Shown: positions 15,859-24,074, numbered from the stretch's first letter. The stretch: DNA of 64,000 nucleotides from Clostridiales bacterium (GCA_022791685.1 JAAVZO010000025.1:109008-173007), one strand, 5' to 3'. Numbers and translations: made by a program. The notes: a model not told the origin generated them from the letters alone.

Positions 15859-16443
15859 ATGAAACTTGAAGTTCAAAGCACGCTGATTCCCGGCACGCTT
15901 ATGGATAAAATGAAAATGGGTAACGTGACTGGGCTGGAGTTTTTACGGAAGATATTCTACATCACCGATGGAATAATGTTGTCGCAGATACGCGAAATCA
16001 GCGGCATAGACGGTTCTACCCTTCAGAACTGGACTAAGCGCGGCTGGGTCTCAAACGCACACAACAAGCGATACAACATCGACCAGCTCTCACGAATTTT
16101 AATCATCAATATGATGCGTGACTCAATGCAGCTCGAACGCATAGCTCAGCTGCTCACCTACGTAAACGGCCGCGCCGGCGACACCTCGGATGATATCATT
16201 CCAGAGTCTGAGCTATATGATTACCTCTGTCGAGTTATAGACGAGCTTGTACAGGAGGATTCGCCAAACACCGAAAGTGTACGCGCGCTGATAAAGCGCA
16301 TTACGGCAAACTACGAGGAGCGAACAGGCGGAGCACGCAAGCGACTCGAAAATGCCTGCGAGATCATCATTTTTGCATATTATGCAACACTTGTACGTCA
16401 AAAAGCGAATAATTTGTTTGACAAAACAATTCTTCGCAGTTGA
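15859..16443 (+). CDS. DUF1836 putative transcriptional regulator
   Basis: 194 residues matching the DUF1836 family of Firmicutes. Residues about 38-80 form a MerR-like winged helix-turn-helix (IREISGIDGSTLQNWTKRGW, followed by NIDQLSRILIINMMRD), with a helical C-terminal part likely used for dimerising. The gene stands alone behind a promoter whose spacer is palindromic, so autoregulation is plausible. Its stop codon overlaps the -35 box of the next promoter (nfeD-floT). Target genes unknown. Confidence 0.8.
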   Translation: MKLEVQSTLIPGTLMDKMKMGNVTGLEFLRKIFYITDGIMLSQIREISGIDGSTLQNWTKRGWVSNAHNKRYNIDQLSRILIINMMRDSMQLERIAQLLTYVNGRAGDTSDDIIPESELYDYLCRVIDELVQEDSPNTESVRALIKRITANYEERTGGARKRLENACEIIIFAYYATLVRQKANNLFDKTILRS

Positions 16444-16468
16444 CATTTATCTGAATTAGTATTATAAT
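16440..16468 (+). promoter_or_regulatory. promoter of nfeD-flotillin operon
   Basis: TTGACA, 17 bp, TATAAT; the -35 box overlaps the TGA stop of the DUF1836 gene. Confidence 0.85.
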
Positions 16469-16487
16469 ATAAAAGGAGCGAATATAT

Positions 16488-17087
16488 ATGGCAAACTGGT
16501 GGCATTCACTCACCGATCTGCAACACATCTTCGCCTGTATCGGAATACCTGCTACACTCATTTTGATTGTGCAGACTGTACTGCTGCTGTTTGGTATTGG
16601 CGACGGCGACAATGATACTGATATCGAAATCGACGACGGCGACATTGGAGACAATCCCGATTCATCCGGAGACGACGGACTTGCGCTTTTCTCAGTGAGA
16701 GGTATTGTCGCGATGTTCTGTATCGCCGGATGGGCTGGAATAGTGTTTATAGATATCGGACTTGGTCAGGTAGAATCTATCCTGCTTGCGGCAGTCTGCG
16801 GCTTTGCGGCTCTATTTGGTATGGCTTATCTTATGAAAGCCGTATTAAAATTGCAGTCGAACGGAAATATACAAATAGGTTCTGCTGTCGGCAAGACTGG
16901 TCAGGTATATATACCGATTCCTCCCAAGGGAACAGGACGCGGAAAAATAAATATAATCGTTCAGGACCGTTTTATTGAAGTTGAAGCAATTACTGACAGC
17001 GAGGACACGCTAAAAACTGGAGAAGCTGTAAGAGTCGTTTCGACCGACGACATGGGACTTGTAATGGTCGAAAGAGTCGTAAAATAA
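16488..17087 (+). CDS. NfeD-family membrane protein
   Basis: 199 residues: an N-terminal membrane segment (about 14-36), an acidic Asp/Gly loop (GDGDNDTDIEIDDGDIGD), two more membrane segments (about 65-115) and a C-terminal OB-fold (GSAVGKTGQVYIPIPPKG ... VVSTDDMGLVMVERVV), the usual NfeD layout. Ribosome site AAAGGAG. It is followed after 55 bp by flotillin, the standard partner, like yuaF-floT of Bacillus. Likely organises membrane microdomains with the flotillin. Confidence 0.88.
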   Translation: MANWWHSLTDLQHIFACIGIPATLILIVQTVLLLFGIGDGDNDTDIEIDDGDIGDNPDSSGDDGLALFSVRGIVAMFCIAGWAGIVFIDIGLGQVESILLAAVCGFAALFGMAYLMKAVLKLQSNGNIQIGSAVGKTGQVYIPIPPKGTGRGKINIIVQDRFIEVEAITDSEDTLKTGEAVRVVSTDDMGLVMVERVVK

Positions 17088-17142
17088 TTCGTGACTCTAT
17101 AAAATGTAATTTATTATTTTAATAAAAGGAGAATTATAAATT

Positions 17143-18549
17143 ATGCCAAATGGTGAAGGATTCTCGAGCCTGCTTGTGCTCATCTGCGTTATCGCACTGC
17201 TCGTATTGACGACGTTTATTGTCATCGCGTCAAGATACAGAAAGTGCCCCTCTGACAAGGTCATGGTCATTTACGGTAAAGTCGGAAACAACGCCGACGG
17301 AACCTCGCGTTCTGCTAAATGTATACATGGTGGTGCGGCGTTTATATGGCCAGTGATCCAATCGGTAGAATTCCTCGACCTCACGCCTATTTCGATCAAT
17401 GTAGACTTAAAGAACGCGCTCTCTAAGCAAAACATCCGCGTCGACGTTCCGTCACGTTTTACCGTCGGTATCTCGACTGAGCCAGGCGTAATGCAAAACG
17501 CCGCTGAGCGTATGCTCGGACTCAAGCTCGACGATATTCAGGAGCTCGCTAAGGATATCATCTTCGGTCAGCTGCGTCTCGTTATCGCGACCATGGAAAT
17601 CGAAGAGATCAACACCGACCGTGATAAGTTCCTCGAAGCGGTTTCCCGCAATGTTGAGACTGAATTGAAGAAGATCGGTCTCAGACTCATCAACGTAAAC
17701 GTAACTGATATTACCGACGAGAGCGGATATATCGTAGCTCTCGGTAAGGAAGCTGCGGCTAAGGCTATAAACGACGCGAAGATATCTGTCGCCGAGGCGG
17801 ATCGCGAAGGTGCTATAGGTTCGGCTAACGCTGAAAGAGACCAGCGTATCAACGTTTCAATGGCAAACTCTGAAGCTATCAAGGGTGAGAACGAAGCTAA
17901 GGTTCAGGTAGCTGAATCTGAATCACTCCGACGTGAGCGTGAGGCTGAGGCTCTCAAGCGTGCTACCGCAGCTGAAAAGATTCAGGCAGCTAAGGCGCTC
18001 GAAGAGGCTTATGCCGCACAGAAAGCGGCTGAGCAAGCTCGTGCATCGCTTGAGCAGGCTACACTCGAAGCCGACATCATCGTCAAAGCTGAAATTGATA
18101 AGAAGCAGCTCGAATTGAAGGCTGAAGCAGAAGCTGAGCAGACCCGCCGTCTTGCAAAGGGTGAAGCGGACGCAACACTCATGCGTATGCAGGCTGAGGC
18201 AGACGGTATGCGCTCAATCCTGACAAAACAGGCAGAAGGTTTCGCTGAGATCGTCAAGTCAGCAGGCGGCGAATCGAACGATGCTATCAGACTTATGATC
18301 GCCGACAAGCTCGAAGAGCTCACCAAGATTCAGGTCGAGGCTGTTAAGAACCTCAAGATCGACAAAGTCACTGTTTGGGACGGCGGCACAAATGCAGACG
18401 GCAAGACCGCTACTGCAAACTTCTTGTCCGGCATGATGAAGTCTATCCCGCCGATGAACGAAATGTTCGACATGGCAGGAATGAAGCTTCCGAACTATCT
18501 CGGAACCGAAAAAGAAGACGGAACTACAGACAATTTCACAAACGCATAA
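17143..18549 (+). CDS. floT: flotillin (SPFH-domain membrane scaffold)
   Basis: 468 residues. One N-terminal membrane segment (about 5-28), an SPFH/Band-7 domain (about 40-200, e.g. AAFIWPVIQSVEFLDLTPIS) and a long Ala/Glu-rich coiled coil (about 205-370, AEADREGAIGSANAERDQRI, repeated AEAEAEQ) with EA repeats typical of flotillins. Scaffold for lipid microdomains and oligomers in the cell membrane. Operon with nfeD. The C-terminal tail is short and lacks extra domains. Confidence 0.93.
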   Translation: MPNGEGFSSLLVLICVIALLVLTTFIVIASRYRKCPSDKVMVIYGKVGNNADGTSRSAKCIHGGAAFIWPVIQSVEFLDLTPISINVDLKNALSKQNIRVDVPSRFTVGISTEPGVMQNAAERMLGLKLDDIQELAKDIIFGQLRLVIATMEIEEINTDRDKFLEAVSRNVETELKKIGLRLINVNVTDITDESGYIVALGKEAAAKAINDAKISVAEADREGAIGSANAERDQRINVSMANSEAIKGENEAKVQVAESESLRREREAEALKRATAAEKIQAAKALEEAYAAQKAAEQARASLEQATLEADIIVKAEIDKKQLELKAEAEAEQTRRLAKGEADATLMRMQAEADGMRSILTKQAEGFAEIVKSAGGESNDAIRLMIADKLEELTKIQVEAVKNLKIDKVTVWDGGTNADGKTATANFLSGMMKSIPPMNEMFDMAGMKLPNYLGTEKEDGTTDNFTNA

Positions 18550-18631
18550 ATATTAAAGCAACAGCAGCGACGCTCATCCGGGAGTCCGGGGGAGCGCCGC
18601 CGCTTTGTATAATTTGTATGGAGATAATCAT

Positions 18632-19474
18632 ATGTCTAAACCAGCTAAACCCCAAAAAGAGCGCAAACCCGGCTTTTTTAAGCAGCTCGAAAACGAATAC
18701 CGCCGCAGCAAACCTACATTCATATTATATGTAATACTGCGAATACTCGTAATCGCTGTCGGTGTACGTCAGTTTTTCATCGGCAATTTCGAGAATGTAT
18801 TTCTATGTGGTATGACACTGCTGCTATTTTTAGTACCGGCATTCGTTGAGAGGCTGTTTAAGGTATCAGTGCCGTCAGCACTTGAAATAATCGTGCTGGT
18901 ATTCATATTTGCGGCTGAAATTCTCGGTGAAATAAGCGACTACTACGTGAAATTCTCGATGTGGGACACCATGCTTCACACAACTACCGGATTTCTCGCA
19001 GCAGCCGTCGGACTGTCACTGATTGACATACTCAACCGCAACGACAAATTCGGATTAAAGCTGTCACCATTCTTTGTAGCACTCGTGTCATTCTGCTTTT
19101 CAATGACTATCGGCGTACTGTGGGAATTTTTTGAATTTGGAGCAGATTTGTTATTTATGACTGATATGCAAAAGGATACGATCGTTACAAGCATTTCATC
19201 AGTTCTGCTGAATCCAGAGCCTATAAACAAGGCAATACAGATAACCGATATAACCGAAACAGTTGTAAACGGCACTAACCTTGGAATTAACGGATACCTC
19301 GACATAGGTCTATATGATACAATGAAAGATCTGTTTGTCAACTTCATTGGTGCGCTGACCTTCTCTATCGTGGGATTTTTCAATACAAAGCGTAATGATA
19401 AGCGTGGTAATAAAATTATCGACGGACTAAAAATTACAAAAAATATTGAACCCGAAAAATCAAATGAGAGCTGA
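18632..19474 (+). CDS. multi-span membrane protein (YjdF/DUF2238-like)
   Basis: 280 residues, start at ATG 18632 behind ATGGAG. Six hydrophobic segments are visible (for example FILYVILRILVIAVGVRQFF and ALEIIVLVFIFAAEILGEI), with conserved-looking polar positions in the membrane: WDTMLHTTTGFLAAAVG and GVLWEFFEFGAD. The His and Glu placement resembles the DUF2238/YjdF family of unknown role. Not obviously linked to the flotillin operon, 82 bp upstream. Family call is tentative. Confidence 0.65.
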   Translation: MSKPAKPQKERKPGFFKQLENEYRRSKPTFILYVILRILVIAVGVRQFFIGNFENVFLCGMTLLLFLVPAFVERLFKVSVPSALEIIVLVFIFAAEILGEISDYYVKFSMWDTMLHTTTGFLAAAVGLSLIDILNRNDKFGLKLSPFFVALVSFCFSMTIGVLWEFFEFGADLLFMTDMQKDTIVTSISSVLLNPEPINKAIQITDITETVVNGTNLGINGYLDIGLYDTMKDLFVNFIGALTFSIVGFFNTKRNDKRGNKIIDGLKITKNIEPEKSNES

Positions 19475-19489
19475 AATAACATAACCAAA

Positions 19490-19522
19490 CAAGGGTGATA
19501 AGCTAAAAGCTTATCGCCCTTG
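19490..19522. terminator. terminator overlapping XRE 3' codons
   Basis: Stem CAAGGGTGATAAGCT / AAGCTTATCGCCCTTG with two-base loop. It sits between convergent genes and includes the last codons and stop of the XRE gene at 19503. Confidence 0.8.
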
Positions 19523-19796
19523 TGTTTTGCAGGTCTTTGATCAACAGCTTAATATGCGCAATTTCAGAGTCTGTGAGTCCAGCAACATCGACAAGCTGCT
19601 TGTTGTCAAAATCAAGCAGATAATCGCAGGAGACATTGAAAAATCTCGCTATCCGTATCAGCATATCAACCGATGGTTGAATATTGTCATTTTCCCAATT
19701 CGATATACACTGTTTAGATACACCAAGCTGCTTTCCAAGCTCGACCTGACTCAGATTAAAAGAAAGCCGCAGCTCCTTTATTTTTTCATTCAACAT
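19503..19796 (-). CDS. XRE-family transcriptional regulator
   Basis: 97 residues; start at ATG 19796 behind GAGGTGG. Standard Cro/CI helix-turn-helix at 1-60 (IKELRLSFNLSQVELGKQLG, VSKQCISNWENDNIQPS) and a short C-terminal helix (LTDSEIAHIKLLIKDLQ) for dimerising. The tail (CDYLLDFDNKQ) only faintly resembles the array repressors. Divergent from a two-span membrane protein at 19945, whose promoter overlaps its upstream region, so it probably regulates itself and that gene. Confidence 0.85.
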   Translation of the reverse strand: MLNEKIKELRLSFNLSQVELGKQLGVSKQCISNWENDNIQPSVDMLIRIARFFNVSCDYLLDFDNKQLVDVAGLTDSEIAHIKLLIKDLQNTRAISF

Positions 19797-19848
19797 TACT
19801 ACCACCTCATTATAGTCAAATATCTCAATACTATTTTATAATAAATAC

Positions 19849-19877
19849 TTGACTTATTTTAAATACTATGGTATACT
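19849..19877 (+). promoter_or_regulatory. promoter of gene 19945
   Basis: TTGACT, 17 bp, TATACT in the divergent spacer. Confidence 0.75.
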
Positions 19878-19944
19878 AATTATGGACGCATACTGGTCAA
19901 ACATTTCAAGAGCGCACAAATTTTATGGCATGGAGCTAAATGAA

Positions 19945-20472
19945 ATGAATAAGGAGCAATTGATTCAATATTTAATAAATATCGGCAGACTGGAATCTGA
20001 CTGCCAAAACTATAAAAAACTATTAAACGAAACCGCCGCTTCACTGACCAAAAAGCCTCATATGCCGTGGCTTGGATTAACTATGTCGGCAATTTGGATA
20101 ATCGCTTCATTTTTAATTATTTTCTCGGGAATACAGCATAAATTATCAGAATTGATATCAGGAATTATCACAAGCTTCGCTTTAATAGCTGCAATAATAT
20201 CAGTAACTGCTTTTATTACTATTTCATTTATATATGACTCAAGACTTCGCAAATACAAACGGCAGCAAGCATTGCTTTCACTTTTGGATCAAAAGCTGCA
20301 TAAAACTATAAACGAGCTTGATTACGAGTACGCAAGGAACATTCTTCCGCCAAAATATCGCTCACTTACTGCCGTCGCATGGCTATATCATTACATTGTA
20401 TCAGACCGCTGCGTCGATCTCGATGAAGCATACCGATTATATGAAACTGAACACTACCAGTCTCATGAATAG
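19945..20472 (+). CDS. two-span membrane protein of unknown function
   Basis: 175 residues from ATG 19945 (GGAG 9 nt upstream; an earlier ATG at 19882 lies at the start of transcription). Two adjacent membrane helices at about 40-62 and 70-95 (GLTMSAIWIIASFLIIFSGI, IITSFALIAAIISVTAF), flanked by charged cytoplasmic parts; the C-terminal half is helical and ends YRLYETEHYQSHE. No family recognised. Divergent pairing with an XRE gene suggests controlled expression, perhaps under stress; that is inference only. Confidence 0.65.
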   Translation: MNKEQLIQYLINIGRLESDCQNYKKLLNETAASLTKKPHMPWLGLTMSAIWIIASFLIIFSGIQHKLSELISGIITSFALIAAIISVTAFITISFIYDSRLRKYKRQQALLSLLDQKLHKTINELDYEYARNILPPKYRSLTAVAWLYHYIVSDRCVDLDEAYRLYETEHYQSHE

Positions 20473-20480
20473 CTATAAAT

Positions 20481-20524
20481 AAATATCTGCCGTCACATCG
20501 TTTTGAAGTGAACGGCAGATATTT
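20481..20524 (+). terminator. terminator
   Basis: AAATATCTGCCGT / ACGGCAGATATTT stem with an inner CAC/GTG helix. Confidence 0.85.
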
Positions 20525-20661
20525 TATATAAATCAAATCGGAAATCAGCACTATATCAACTGTAAGTTCAGGCGCAGCTGTATACTTGCACTATTTATGT
20601 ACGGATTGAAGTCGTATCTGAGCAATATGTGTTAAAAATAAAACAAAAACTCTAAAACTAC

Positions 20662-20690
20662 TTGATTTTTAGCCTTTTTTAGTGTATAAT
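20662..20690 (+). promoter_or_regulatory. promoter of NAD(P)HX repair gene
   Basis: TTGATT, 17 bp, TATAAT; about 113-nt leader. The rest of the 20525-20809 spacer holds no gene. Confidence 0.75.
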
Positions 20691-20809
20691 AGGTGTATTA
20701 TTTTTTATTTCACGAATTCGAGTTCTATATCTGTTTTTGTTAAATTTATATCAATATTAAAAGAGAAAAGAAAGGCTGCCCTGAAAATTCAGCGGCAGGG
20801 ATACAATAC

Positions 20810-22315
20810 ATGATAAAAGTAGTATCAGTTGAAAATATGAGAAAAAGCGATGCAAACACCATCACTAATGGTACACCATCACGCGAGCTTATGGAACGCG
20901 CCGGAAACGCCATATTCAATGCCGCTGAATGGAATGCACCTGTCGCAATTGTTTGTGGAATTGGCAATAATGCCGGAGATGGCTTTGTTGTTGCAGAGCT
21001 CCTATATAACGCAAAAATCGAATGCAAACTGTTCTTATTGTCTGATAAATTTTCGGACGACGGACAATATTTCTTCGAGCGCTGCAAAGCCGCCGGAGTT
21101 GCAGTAGCAAACGGTATTGACGAGCTTGCACTCGATGGCTACAACACAATACTCGACTGCATATTCGGAACTGGATTTCACGGCGAAATCACAAAGCCAT
21201 ACTCAACAGCGATCGCAAAGATCAATGCCGCAAGGACGCAGGGCGCATATGTTATTTCAGCCGACATAAACAGTGGTATAAGCGGTGACAGTGGGCTTGA
21301 CAATGAATGCTGCGTACATTCCGACCTTACTGTATCGATTGGCTGCTATAAGAGTGGACATTTTCTGAACTCTGCCAAGGATGTAATGAAGAAAAAAATC
21401 AACTGCGACATCGGTATTGAACCGGTAGACGAACCTGCATACCTGATCGAAGCCTCAGACATCAGCCGCCTATTTGAGCGCCCGGTAAACAATACAAACA
21501 AGGGTGACTACGGATATGTCGCTCTTATTGGCGGCTCGCTTGAATACAGCGGTGCAGCAAAGCTGGCTAACCTGTCGCTGTCGGCTCTTCGCGCAGGCGC
21601 TGGAGTCGCAAAGCTTGCAGTTCCGCGCCGTATATCTAACGCCGTACTTCCCTATCTTTTAGAAAGCACACTGTTCGAGCTCGACGATGTTGACGGCAGC
21701 TATTCATACAGCCATACAACTACAGCAAGACTGCTGAATCGTACCCGCGCAGCAGCCGTAGGAATGGGAATGGGACGTTCACCGGAAATCAAGCGTCTGC
21801 TCGAATATCTGCTCTGCGAATACAGCGGTCGTGCAATAATCGACGCTGACGGACTGAATATGCTTGCTGAGATGGATAAAAAGTACTTCAAAAATGCCTC
21901 CTGCCGCCTTATCCTGACACCGCATCCGAAGGAATTTGAGCGTCTCTCGGGTGTAAGCATTGACGAGTTCAGCGGCGACCTGATAAGCGCCGCCAAAAAT
22001 TACGCGTCGAGCACAGGCGCAATACTCCTACTCAAGGGTACAACGACTATTGTAACCGACGGAAAGACAGTATACCTCATCGACCGCGGAAGTAATGGAA
22101 TGGCAACCGCCGGAAGCGGTGACGTACTTTCGGGTATTCTTACCGGGATCTGCGGCTATGTCAGCGATGACGATCTGCTGCTTGGAGTTGCTGCTGGAGC
22201 ATATTTGAATGGACTTGCAGGTGAGCTTGCAGCACGCGATATTCCGTCTGCTTCAATGATAGCTGGCGATACAGTTAAACATATAGCTGAAGCTGTAAAA
22301 AATATACTTGCATAA
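20810..22315 (+). CDS. nnr: bifunctional NAD(P)HX epimerase/dehydratase
   Basis: 501 residues that repair hydrated NADH/NADPH. The N-terminal YjeF_N half (about 1-215) is the epimerase, with CGIGNNAGDGFVVAELL and DCIFGTGFHGE; the C-terminal carbohydrate-kinase-like half (about 225-500) is the ADP- or ATP-dependent dehydratase, with ALIGGSLEYSGAAKLAN, DADGLNML, LTPHPKEFERL, LLLKGTTTIV and the catalytic loop MATAGSGDVLSGIL. Full length and intact. Single gene between its own promoter and a GC-rich terminator. Confidence 0.95.
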   Translation: MIKVVSVENMRKSDANTITNGTPSRELMERAGNAIFNAAEWNAPVAIVCGIGNNAGDGFVVAELLYNAKIECKLFLLSDKFSDDGQYFFERCKAAGVAVANGIDELALDGYNTILDCIFGTGFHGEITKPYSTAIAKINAARTQGAYVISADINSGISGDSGLDNECCVHSDLTVSIGCYKSGHFLNSAKDVMKKKINCDIGIEPVDEPAYLIEASDISRLFERPVNNTNKGDYGYVALIGGSLEYSGAAKLANLSLSALRAGAGVAKLAVPRRISNAVLPYLLESTLFELDDVDGSYSYSHTTTARLLNRTRAAAVGMGMGRSPEIKRLLEYLLCEYSGRAIIDADGLNMLAEMDKKYFKNASCRLILTPHPKEFERLSGVSIDEFSGDLISAAKNYASSTGAILLLKGTTTIVTDGKTVYLIDRGSNGMATAGSGDVLSGILTGICGYVSDDDLLLGVAAGAYLNGLAGELAARDIPSASMIAGDTVKHIAEAVKNILA

Positions 22316-22325
22316 ATAATGATAC

Positions 22326-22354
22326 TCCGCCGCCGCAGAAACTAAGGCGGCGGA
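22326..22354. terminator. terminator between nnr and RHH2
   Basis: 9-bp GC-rich stem TCCGCCGCC / GGCGGCGGA followed by TATTTTA on the plus strand; left edge of array B. Confidence 0.85.
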
Positions 22355-22358
22355 TATT

Positions 22359-22538
22359 TTATTTGTGTAAATGCTGGTTTATTGGAATATCACCGTGCTG
22401 CTTTTCGAAATTATCAATGTACTGTCGAATTAGCTTAATGACCTGACTGTTTGCAGAACGACCGTTATAGCTTGCTACATAGTGCAGCTTGTCGAGTAAT
22501 TCGTTATCTATTCTGACTGATAAGTTTTTAATCGTCAT
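22359..22538 (-). CDS. ribbon-helix-helix (Arc-like) DNA-binding protein, 59 aa (RHH2)
   Basis: 59 residues, same length as the RHH protein at 9799 and about four fifths identical to it: strand NLSVRID, helix NELLDKLHYVASY, turn NGRSANS, helix QVIKLIRQYIDNFEKQHG. Ribosome site ACGAGGT. Even the DNA between start codon and the divergent XRE promoter is conserved in the two copies (32 bp). Divergent from B1; its own promoter lies beyond and faces the B1 promoter. Predicted dimeric repressor that opposes B1 (inference). Confidence 0.85.
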   Translation of the reverse strand: MTIKNLSVRIDNELLDKLHYVASYNGRSANSQVIKLIRQYIDNFEKQHGDIPINQHLHK

Positions 22539-22569
22539 TATGTAACCTCGTAAATTTATTTTTTGTGCA

Positions 22570-22598
22570 TTGACTTTTGTGTTGGTTCGTGTTATAAT
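22570..22598 (+). promoter_or_regulatory. promoter of B1
   Basis: TTGACT, 17 bp, TATAAT, reading rightward. The sequence through the spacer is nearly the same as the B2 promoter. Confidence 0.87.
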
Positions 22599-22611
22599 TA
22601 AAGTGTATATT

Positions 22612-22636
22612 TGTCGATAAATGTTCTATAGACAAA
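22612..22636. promoter_or_regulatory. inverted repeat at B1 transcript start
   Basis: TTGTCGATA / TATAGACAA arms (8 of 9 match) just after the B1 start of transcription; same place as the 9715-9728 palindrome in array A, candidate RHH operator. Confidence 0.5.
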
Positions 22637-22653
22637 TACTTGGTGATATATAT

Positions 22654-22682
22654 ATTATATCACGTAAATTCACGCAAGTCAA
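22654..22682 (-). promoter_or_regulatory. promoter of RHH2, facing the B1 promoter
   Basis: TTGACT, 17 bp, TATAAT with extended -10, reading leftward. Predicted starts (about 22605 and 22647) give transcripts that overlap head-on by about 40 bp. Confidence 0.82.
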
Positions 22683-22703
22683 TATATTTGCGCAAATTTA
22701 CGT
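22662..22703. promoter_or_regulatory. candidate operator of B1 over RHH2 promoter
   Basis: 16-bp arms ACGTAAATTCACGCAA / TTGCGCAAATTTACGT (14 of 16 pair) centred on the -35 box of the RHH2 promoter. Confidence 0.65.
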
Positions 22704-22741
22704 AAAATCAACAAAACGAATAAATATTGGGAGGTTTACAA

Positions 22742-22969
22742 ATGAATAATGCGCAATTAGCAACAACTATCAAGACTTTATGCAAACAAAATAACATTTC
22801 AATATCTAAACTTCTCAATGAATGTAATATAAGAAAATCATTTATATATGACTTAGAAAAAAGAGATTATACCCCCTCTGCTCAAGCAGTCGAAACCATA
22901 GCCGACTATCTCAATTGCTCGGTAGATTATCTCCTCGGGCGTACCAATAATCCCGAGATCAATCATTAA
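22742..22969 (+). CDS. mini-XRE repressor B1 (75 aa)
   Basis: 75 residues; start ATG 22742 with GGGAGG 7 nt upstream. Helix-turn-helix part MNNAQLATTIKTLCKQNNIS to about residue 52, recognition segment IRKSFIYDLEKRDYT, then the tail ADYLNCSVDYLLGRTNN. First XRE gene of array B, opposite RHH2. Its leader contains the RHH2 promoter and a private inverted repeat. Predicted repressor of the RHH2 promoter. Confidence 0.84.
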   Translation: MNNAQLATTIKTLCKQNNISISKLLNECNIRKSFIYDLEKRDYTPSAQAVETIADYLNCSVDYLLGRTNNPEINH

Positions 22970-22985
22970 ATGTTTTCCTTTTACA

Positions 22986-23014
22986 TTGACTTTTGTGTTG
23001 GTTCGTGTTATAAT
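22986..23014 (+). promoter_or_regulatory. promoter of B2-B3-B4
   Basis: TTGACT, 17 bp, TATAAT, 16 bp after the B1 stop codon; near copy of the B1 promoter. Confidence 0.85.
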
Positions 23015-23103
23015 TATAGTGTATATTTAGCATTAATTTTTGCGATTGGATGAGCTAACTATAACTAAGCCAATAATAGAAATTTATTCTTAACGCTGCA
23101 TAT

Positions 23104-23132
23104 ATTATATCAAATAATTGTTGGAACACCAA
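23104..23132 (-). promoter_or_regulatory. possible leftward promoter inside B2 leader
   Basis: TTGGTG, 17 bp, TATAAT with extended -10; same position as the RHH promoters but no RHH gene follows, so it would give RNA antisense to the B2 leader and B1. Confidence 0.5.
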
Positions 23133-23154
23133 TATAATTTCCAACAATTATTTG
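23111..23154. repeat. 14-bp perfect inverted repeat upstream of B2
   Basis: Arms CAAATAATTGTTGG / CCAACAATTATTTG with 16-bp loop, placed as in the other modules; candidate operator. Confidence 0.75.
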
Positions 23155-23189
23155 GATTCAGCAATTTACACAAAGAAAGGTTGATAAAT

Positions 23190-23420
23190 ATATATATATC
23201 ATCTGATACAGCATTACGTATAAAATCTATAGCAAAATTGAAAAACATATCAACCGTTAAAATGCTTATAGAATGTGATTTAAATAAAAATACATTATCG
23301 ACAATGACCGCCCGTGGTTCGTGGATACAAGCAAATAGTCTTGCTAAAATCGCTGACTATCTTGGCTGCTCTGTTGATTACTTGCTTGGACGAACAGATA
23401 ATCCTGATGTTAATCGTTAA
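23190..23420 (+). CDS. mini-XRE repressor B2, start codon ATA or TTG
   Basis: About 76 residues. Alignment with the other copies (xYxxxxxALRIKSIAKLKNIS...) puts the start at an ATA codon, 23190, nine bases after AAAGAAAGG; no ATG exists in frame, and the nearest legal start, TTG 23181, touches the ribosome site. Recognition segment LNKNTLSTMTARGSW; tail ADYLGCSVDYLLGRTDN. Body and tail are intact, so either a rare start is used or expression was lost recently. Coupled to B3, which begins two bases after its stop. Confidence 0.65.
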   Translation: MYISSDTALRIKSIAKLKNISTVKMLIECDLNKNTLSTMTARGSWIQANSLAKIADYLGCSVDYLLGRTDNPDVNR

Positions 23421-23422
23421 AC

Positions 23423-23650
23423 ATGAATGATTCACAAAATATCGCCAATAGAATAAAAGCAACTGCGAAATCGAAGAACATATCTTTGAAAATTATGTTG
23501 GCAGATTGTAATTTAGGCATTAACCTAATCTCACACTTATCAAAAGGTCAAGCAGTGTCATACATAAATATTGCAAAAATTGCCGAATATCTTGGCTGCT
23601 CTGTCGATTACTTGCTTGGACGAACAGATAATCCTGATGTTAATCAATAG
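23423..23650 (+). CDS. mini-XRE repressor B3 (75 aa)
   Basis: 75 residues: MNDSQNIANRIKATAKSKNIS, recognition segment LGINLISHLSKGQ, tail AEYLGCSVDYLLGRTDN. The last 60 bases are almost the same as in B2, much closer than their front parts. ATG two bases after the B2 stop, no ribosome site of its own, so translation should depend on B2. Predicted DNA-binding repressor. Confidence 0.8.
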   Translation: MNDSQNIANRIKATAKSKNISLKIMLADCNLGINLISHLSKGQAVSYINIAKIAEYLGCSVDYLLGRTDNPDVNQ

Positions 23651-23690
23651 ATAACAACTTACTATGTATAATAAAAATGAAGGGTACCAT

Positions 23691-23915
23691 ATGTCTAATC
23701 TGTTTTGGGAACGCTTTTATAATATGTGTTCTGAAAAAGGTATCAAGCCCAATCCAGTAGCTAAGCAAATAAATATATCATCTGGTATTCTCACAAAATG
23801 GAAAGTTTACGGCACTCTTCCCAACGGAGAAACTCTTATCAAAATTGCTGACTACCTCAACTGCTCTGTTGATTATCTTCTCGGACGTACTGACAATCCT
23901 AAAATCAACAATTAA
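23691..23915 (+). CDS. mini-XRE repressor B4 (74 aa)
   Basis: 74 residues; start ATG 23691 (GAAGGG 6 nt upstream). The helix-turn-helix part is of a different lineage from A1-B3 (FWERFYNMCSEKGIKPNPVA, ISSGILTKWKVYGT), yet it ends in the same tail ADYLNCSVDYLLGRTDN. This mismatch between unrelated heads and one tail is the best sign of modular exchange. Last gene of the B2-B3-B4 transcript. Confidence 0.8.
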   Translation: MSNLFWERFYNMCSEKGIKPNPVAKQINISSGILTKWKVYGTLPNGETLIKIADYLNCSVDYLLGRTDNPKINN

Positions 23916-23932
23916 ATGTTTTCCTTTTTACA

Positions 23933-23961
23933 TTGATTCTGAGTATAGTTAATGCTATAAT
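23933..23961 (+). promoter_or_regulatory. promoter of B5
   Basis: TTGATT, 17 bp, TATAAT, 17 bp after the B4 stop codon; the bases between match those after B1. Confidence 0.8.
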
Positions 23962-24034
23962 TAAATTATATACTTTTATGGATTCATGATCACACAAATT
24001 TAACTATACGGCAAATTCTCATGTAGTTGTATAT

Positions 24035-24058
24035 ATTATATCTCGTTTGAGATATAAT
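24035..24058. repeat. 10-bp perfect inverted repeat upstream of B5
   Basis: ATTATATCTC / GAGATATAAT with loop GTTT; candidate operator, 16 bp before the B5 start. Confidence 0.65.
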
Positions 24059-24074
24059 TAGAGAGTTGCACAAA

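Noticed and set aside
22570..24058. CRISPR-like repeat array
   Set aside because: The repeated promoter segments are far apart, differ in length and enclose genes; there are no evenly spaced repeats and no cas genes.
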